A stretch of DNA of 64,000 bases from Plantago major (lineage: Eukaryota; Streptophyta; Magnoliopsida; Lamiales; Plantaginaceae). Shown one piece after another: positions 60,401 through 64,000 of this stretch; the stretch's first letter is position 1, and every line of letters starts with the position of its first letter. A program made the position numbers and the translations under genes. The notes beneath the pieces were generated by a model, which was not told the DNA's origin, did no database searches, and worked only from the letters and a program-made list of their open reading frames with translations. The stretch spans positions 22,131,646 to 22,195,645 of the forward strand of contig CM048843.1 in assembly GCA_026545765.1 (NCBI GenBank). The letters run 5' to 3'.

Positions 60401-63072
60401 GGTTTCTGAGTTACCTGAATGAGTACATTAGGCTCAGAGACTTGTACTACTGAGGCAGGGGGTGCCTCAGATATCTTGTTGTGAGGTGGAGACTTGGGAA
60501 TCTAGTCCTCATCAACCTTTCTTTCTGCTTAAACCTGAGAATTAAAATTATCACAATACTTAGAAAATTGTCATGAAAGAATTTATGCAATTAAGCTTCA
60601 ATGATCTCTGAGTTTTCCACTTACTTCCTCAACAGGAGGCTCAGAATCATTTTTCTCAGAAACTTTCTCAGTTTCTGGTGTTCTTTCTGGTGATGTTGCC
60701 TTGGGGGCTTCATCAATTTCCATGGGTGCAGGGGATGTCGCAACTCTTTCCCCTTGCACTTCTACTTCTGAAAGAGGCTGTAAGTACAAAGTATTGAGTA
60801 ATTAGAGAAGAATTTATATTAACCCATAATGAAGAATGTTTATCACTGATTTTTATATACCTTCACACTAGAAGGCTCAATGAAATTTTCTTCAGAAACC
60901 TTGACGGTTTCTGGGTCCTTTTCTGGCATTTCTGCCTTATCTTCTTTCTCAGTTGGAGCCTATTAGAAACAAACACTTTAGTATTATTCATGTGTATAAA
61001 GCATATATCTGAGATGTTATATCTTAAGGAACTTTCTTCTACCTGCGAGACAGGCTCCTGTTCCTTAAATGGTGAGGCTATGGAAGCCTCCTTCTCAGAT
61101 TCTGAGGCAAGCTTTACAGCTTCCTCTTGTTCTTGTGTTTCTAATTCAGCCTGTAAAAAAGAAATTTTATTAAATAACAAGATTAATAAACACAAAATAT
61201 CACAAGTAGAGAGTTAAACCATTCAGCTACCTGAGCAGTGTCAGGCTGATTGGTCTCTGGAACTTGTGACACTTCTATGCCTTTGTCTTGTTGTTCCATT
61301 TCAGCTTCTTTGTTTGAAGTTTCAGGTACTTCAGACCTTTCCTGAGTGACTAACTCAGTTGCCTCCCCTGTTTGATCATTCTGAGCAGGTGTCTCAGTTT
61401 GATCCCTCTCTAGGAGTTGGGGAACCTGCTCATTTGCAGGATTTTCTTCAGCATATTGCATTGTTGGTATGTCGAAATGGAGTTCATTGACCATTTCATC
61501 AACCACTTGTGGCTGTTGTGGTTGTGGTTGTCTGGAAGCAGAAGTTTGAGCATTTGAGAGCTCTTCCAGATTTTTAAGTGTGGTGTTGACATCAGCATCT
61601 ACCAACACTAGGTCACCTCTCATCAGGGCTTCTTGAAGTTGTTTATACGTGACTTTTCCTGATGGTGTGTTGGCACCAACAACCTTTGCTATAGGTGCTT
61701 GCTCAGCAACCTTTGAGCTAGTTGCTTTCTCAGCAATCTTGGACCTTTTGGTCCTCTTTCCTTTGGCCTTGGTTACTTTTTCAGTAACCTTGGGGGCTGG
61801 GATCTTCTCCTCATCCGATTCGTCATCAAAATATTGAATGGAGTTATCAACAATCCCTGCTGCTTCTGCAGAGAGAGAGTTTGAAGTTTCTCACTGCTTT
61901 TATCAGCATTGATAAGTTCATTTGCAAGGCACTCTACAGCATTGATGAGTTCATCAGCTGTGGTCTTAGCAGCATTGATGAGTTCATCTTCATTGATGAG
62001 TTCATCAGCAGTGGCGGCAGGTATCTGAGAGTCGACATCCATAGAGGGTATGCCTTCTAATTTGCCAGCAGACTTCTTTTGTGAAGCTCTGGGCCTCTTG
62101 GTTGCAATGGAACCTTCAGATACCTCATCAGTCTTTCGTTTCTTGGAACCTTTCTGAGATGCAGTAACCTTTTTCATCATGTTTGTATACTCATATTTGT
62201 AGAGTAGGTTACTATTGGCAATGTCCGCCGTCTCTCTGAGCTCAATGCCAAGGCACTCCAGTAAGTAGCAAATCTTCAGTCCATAGCTTACTGTGGCTTT
62301 TGGCTCAGCAAGGCCCTTAACGATTTTAGGCTCAAAGCCTTGTATCTTCTTCACAAATTTCGTGAAGGCGATTTCCCCAATTAAAAGGGTTTTCCAGCCT
62401 TTTGTCTTGTTGATTCAACAAGAACATCATCATCCAGCGTTCTTGGCTTATCTGGTCAGCACCTCCTTGTAGACCATCAAAGCATCTGTGAAGGATACAT
62501 GCCAACACATCCCAGTGGACCAACAGATGTCTGGTCCTTATGTCAACAAGCTTAAAGTCGATGGGTGTGTCTGGCTTGTCAAGATCACACACATCACTGT
62601 ATAGTTGCTTCACACCTTCAAGGAGATCTTCATCCTTGGTATCAATTTCAAAATCCTTTCCAAGATTTTGAAGTTCAAACAGCTCACAGAAAGCTGTTTC
62701 GTCCAACATAATTTCTTGTCCTTGGACTTTGGTCTTGATAGACACTGTCTCAGTGCCTTCAGAGACTTTGGATATAATCGTGGAGTTGTTGTAAAACTCT
62801 AGGACATCCAGTGAAGAAACTCCACTGGGAAGAGCAGATAGAAAGCCCTTGATTTGTGCCTTTTCAAGCATATCAAGTACCAGCTTTCTATCAGTATGGT
62901 TTTCTATTGCAGCTACCAGGTATTCCTCAATCTTGGCACCACCCCAAATCATCCTGTGATTTGAATTCTCCAATCAACCGATTGTTTGTTATAACCAGCA
63001 CTGGTGCTTGCTTTTCAGCAGTACCAGATGTAGTAGCTTGGGATTTCTGAGTAGAAACACGTTTGGGAGCCA
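57477..63072 (-). pseudogene. Extra (env-position) coding region of Copia C
   Basis: About 5.6 kb upstream of the 3' LTR is protein-coding in style but is not gag or pol. From 63072 it begins MAPKRVSTQKSQATTS. A globular block follows near 62970-62330 (ALPSGVSSLDVLEFYNN, IMLDETAFCELFEL, RTRHLLVHWDVLACILHRC), resembling the putative plant transposon protein type. A nuclear-style basic segment (SQKGSKKRKTDEVSEG), a repeated DELINA motif, long Glu/Pro/Gln-rich stretches, a coiled coil (about 59526-59330), a poly-Glu tract coded by (TTC)n at 58353-58405, and a C-terminal globular block (58073-57477) come after. Short AT-rich gaps with splice-like borders separate several blocks. SIRE-type elements carry extra ORFs here; function unknown. 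Fossil with several breaks. Confidence 0.55.
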
Positions 63073-64000
63073 TCTCTTTAAATAGTGGAGTTTTTGAAAA
63101 ACGAGAAGAGATTAAGGTAGGAAATTAGTGATTCTTTGCAGAAAAACTAAGAGGGAATCAGTAGTTGCAGAGAAAATTGCAGAGAGATTTGAGAGAATTT
63201 TGCAGTTTTTGTGCAAGAGCAAATGTAGGATTAGGCGAAAGTGATTTCTTTTGCCAAAATCATATATATATATAGCAGTGTAATTCCAACAGACAAAAAT
63301 ACACAAATTAATTTTGTGAATTTGTATCTGTGTACGTGCAGTAAGGCGTGGGTAAAATTCGGTTTGCATTAAATGCTTAGTGGGCCACGTCTGAGTTTTT
63401 ATAGTCCACTATTTTACAGAAAATTAATCTCGGCCTTCAAAATGGAACGCCCATTTCATCAATGGTTGGGATTGCTTTTCCAGCAATGATCACAATCAAC
63501 CCATGTGATTGTGCCCAATTAATGAATTTTGGCGATTAGCTATCTAAATCACATTTCTTCTGTGTGAATAAGGGACATTTTTGTATCTGAGTCTATCTCA
63601 CACTCAGTATCTGTTCATGTTTTACACAAAGATAGAAATAATACAAATTTCAAGAGTAGTCGATCGCAGTTGTACTATTCTTTTTTTTGGTTCCCCTCAT
63701 CGAGTGATCTAGATATCGAGTACTGCTCGTAAATCTTCAAATAGCCATTTTACCCTTTAATTTTTGATATCTGAGTACCCGTCTCAGATACTTGTTTGCT
63801 AAGTGTTTCACCTTTTGCCTTTGATATTCTGGATTCCTGTTCCAGATATATTATCTCTCCTTTTTCCCTTCTTAATCATACTGAGTTCCTGTCTCACTCA
63901 CATTCTTAGCTTCTTTTAGTATATGAGTTCCCGTCTCAGATACCTTTTTGGCTTGAATATCTAGATACCTGATCCAGATATCTTTCTCCTTTCTGAATCC
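63073..64000 (-). other. Copia C region upstream of the extra coding block
   Basis: Non-coding. It has a (TA)n stretch near 63263-63276 that could serve as a TATA region (tatatatatatga on the minus strand) for the extra gene. From 63767 to the window edge it has a tandem repeat with gagttcccgtctcagatac-like units. Confidence 0.5.
63767..63997. repeat. Degenerate tandem repeat, about 55-60 bp unit
   Basis: Four units contain gagttcc(t/c)gtctcagata or variants (near 63771, 63829, 63889 and 63925), with T-rich spacers. The window ends inside or just after the array. Confidence 0.65.

Larger units (their letters stand above)
47694..64000 (-). mobile_element. Copia element C (SIRE-like, same family as A), 3' part, with a CACTA inside its LTR
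   Basis: On the minus strand, from the window edge: a leader-like repeat region, a large extra coding region (63072-57477), a non-coding tail homologous to positions 1-238, a purine tract (57093-57080), and a 3' LTR that starts TGTTAGG at 57079 and ends ACCAACA at 47694. Copia pol itself must lie beyond 64000. SIRE/Maximus-type elements are known to carry extra ORFs between pol and the 3' LTR, which fits. The element is broken, with several interruptions in the extra region, and is split by a complete CACTA element. Its 5' LTR is not in the window, so no age can be given. Confidence 0.75.

Noticed and set aside
57477-63072. A viral-type envelope gene
   Set aside because: No signal peptide, no clear membrane span and no fusion-peptide-like segment were seen; only its position is env-like.

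Overview
The window is plant nuclear DNA from a eudicot. It carries a nuclear gene for plastid ribosomal protein L31, a BCS1-like AAA ATPase gene and a nine-exon plant bifunctional nuclease (BBD) gene. All have short GT-AG introns in AT-rich surroundings, mixed with Copia, Gypsy, CACTA, Harbinger, Stowaway and TRIM elements. I cannot fix the family or genus from the sequence alone.

Layout. 1-10409 is a stack of nested elements: the 3' end of a SIRE-like Copia element (A, 1-1937) sits inside the integrase region of a second Copia element (B, 1938 to about 6940), which itself abuts a decayed PIF/Harbinger transposon (about 6941-10409). 10410-22640 is the host island: RPL31 (+), a BCS1-like ATPase (+) and BBD (-), separated by plain intergenic DNA. 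22641-27074 is intergenic and holds a Stowaway MITE, a 961-bp non-autonomous CACTA element with a 3-bp target duplication, and a MITE remnant. 27075-41399 is one complete-looking 14.3-kb Ty3/Gypsy element of the Tat/Retand type on the minus strand. It has two LTRs, a gag-pol with two RNase H domains, and an antisense gene with its own TATA box. 41409-42354 holds two MITEs, one of them split by a 347-bp TRIM. 43952-47152 (+) is a seven-exon host-type gene for a 232-residue protein that I do not recognise; part of it faintly resembles a methyl-CpG-binding domain. From 47694 to the end of the window runs Copia element C (minus strand, same family as A). Its 3' LTR is split by a 7.85-kb CACTA element with TNP2-like and TNPA-like genes. 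Upstream of that LTR lies about 5.6 kb of unusual non-pol coding sequence.

How the parts relate. The three recognised host genes are organelle- or stress-linked housekeeping genes with no sign of working together. The two CACTA elements share the same subterminal palindromes (gacggat...atccgtc), so the large one could be the source of transposase for the small one's family, although its own TNP2 gene is now frameshifted. The insertion order is readable: CACTA after Copia C; Copia A after Copia B, with B probably after Harbinger; TRIM after MITE.

The most unusual signals are: (1) a four-half-site palindromic module (TGTTGA / TGTTGA-S-TCAACA / TCAACA, spaced 12-13 bp) repeated seven times across Copia B in coding and non-coding parts alike; (2) the unrecognised seven-exon gene; (3) the Tat element's antisense gene with its own promoter; (4) the large extra coding region of Copia C. 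All calls were made by eye; no database search was run.
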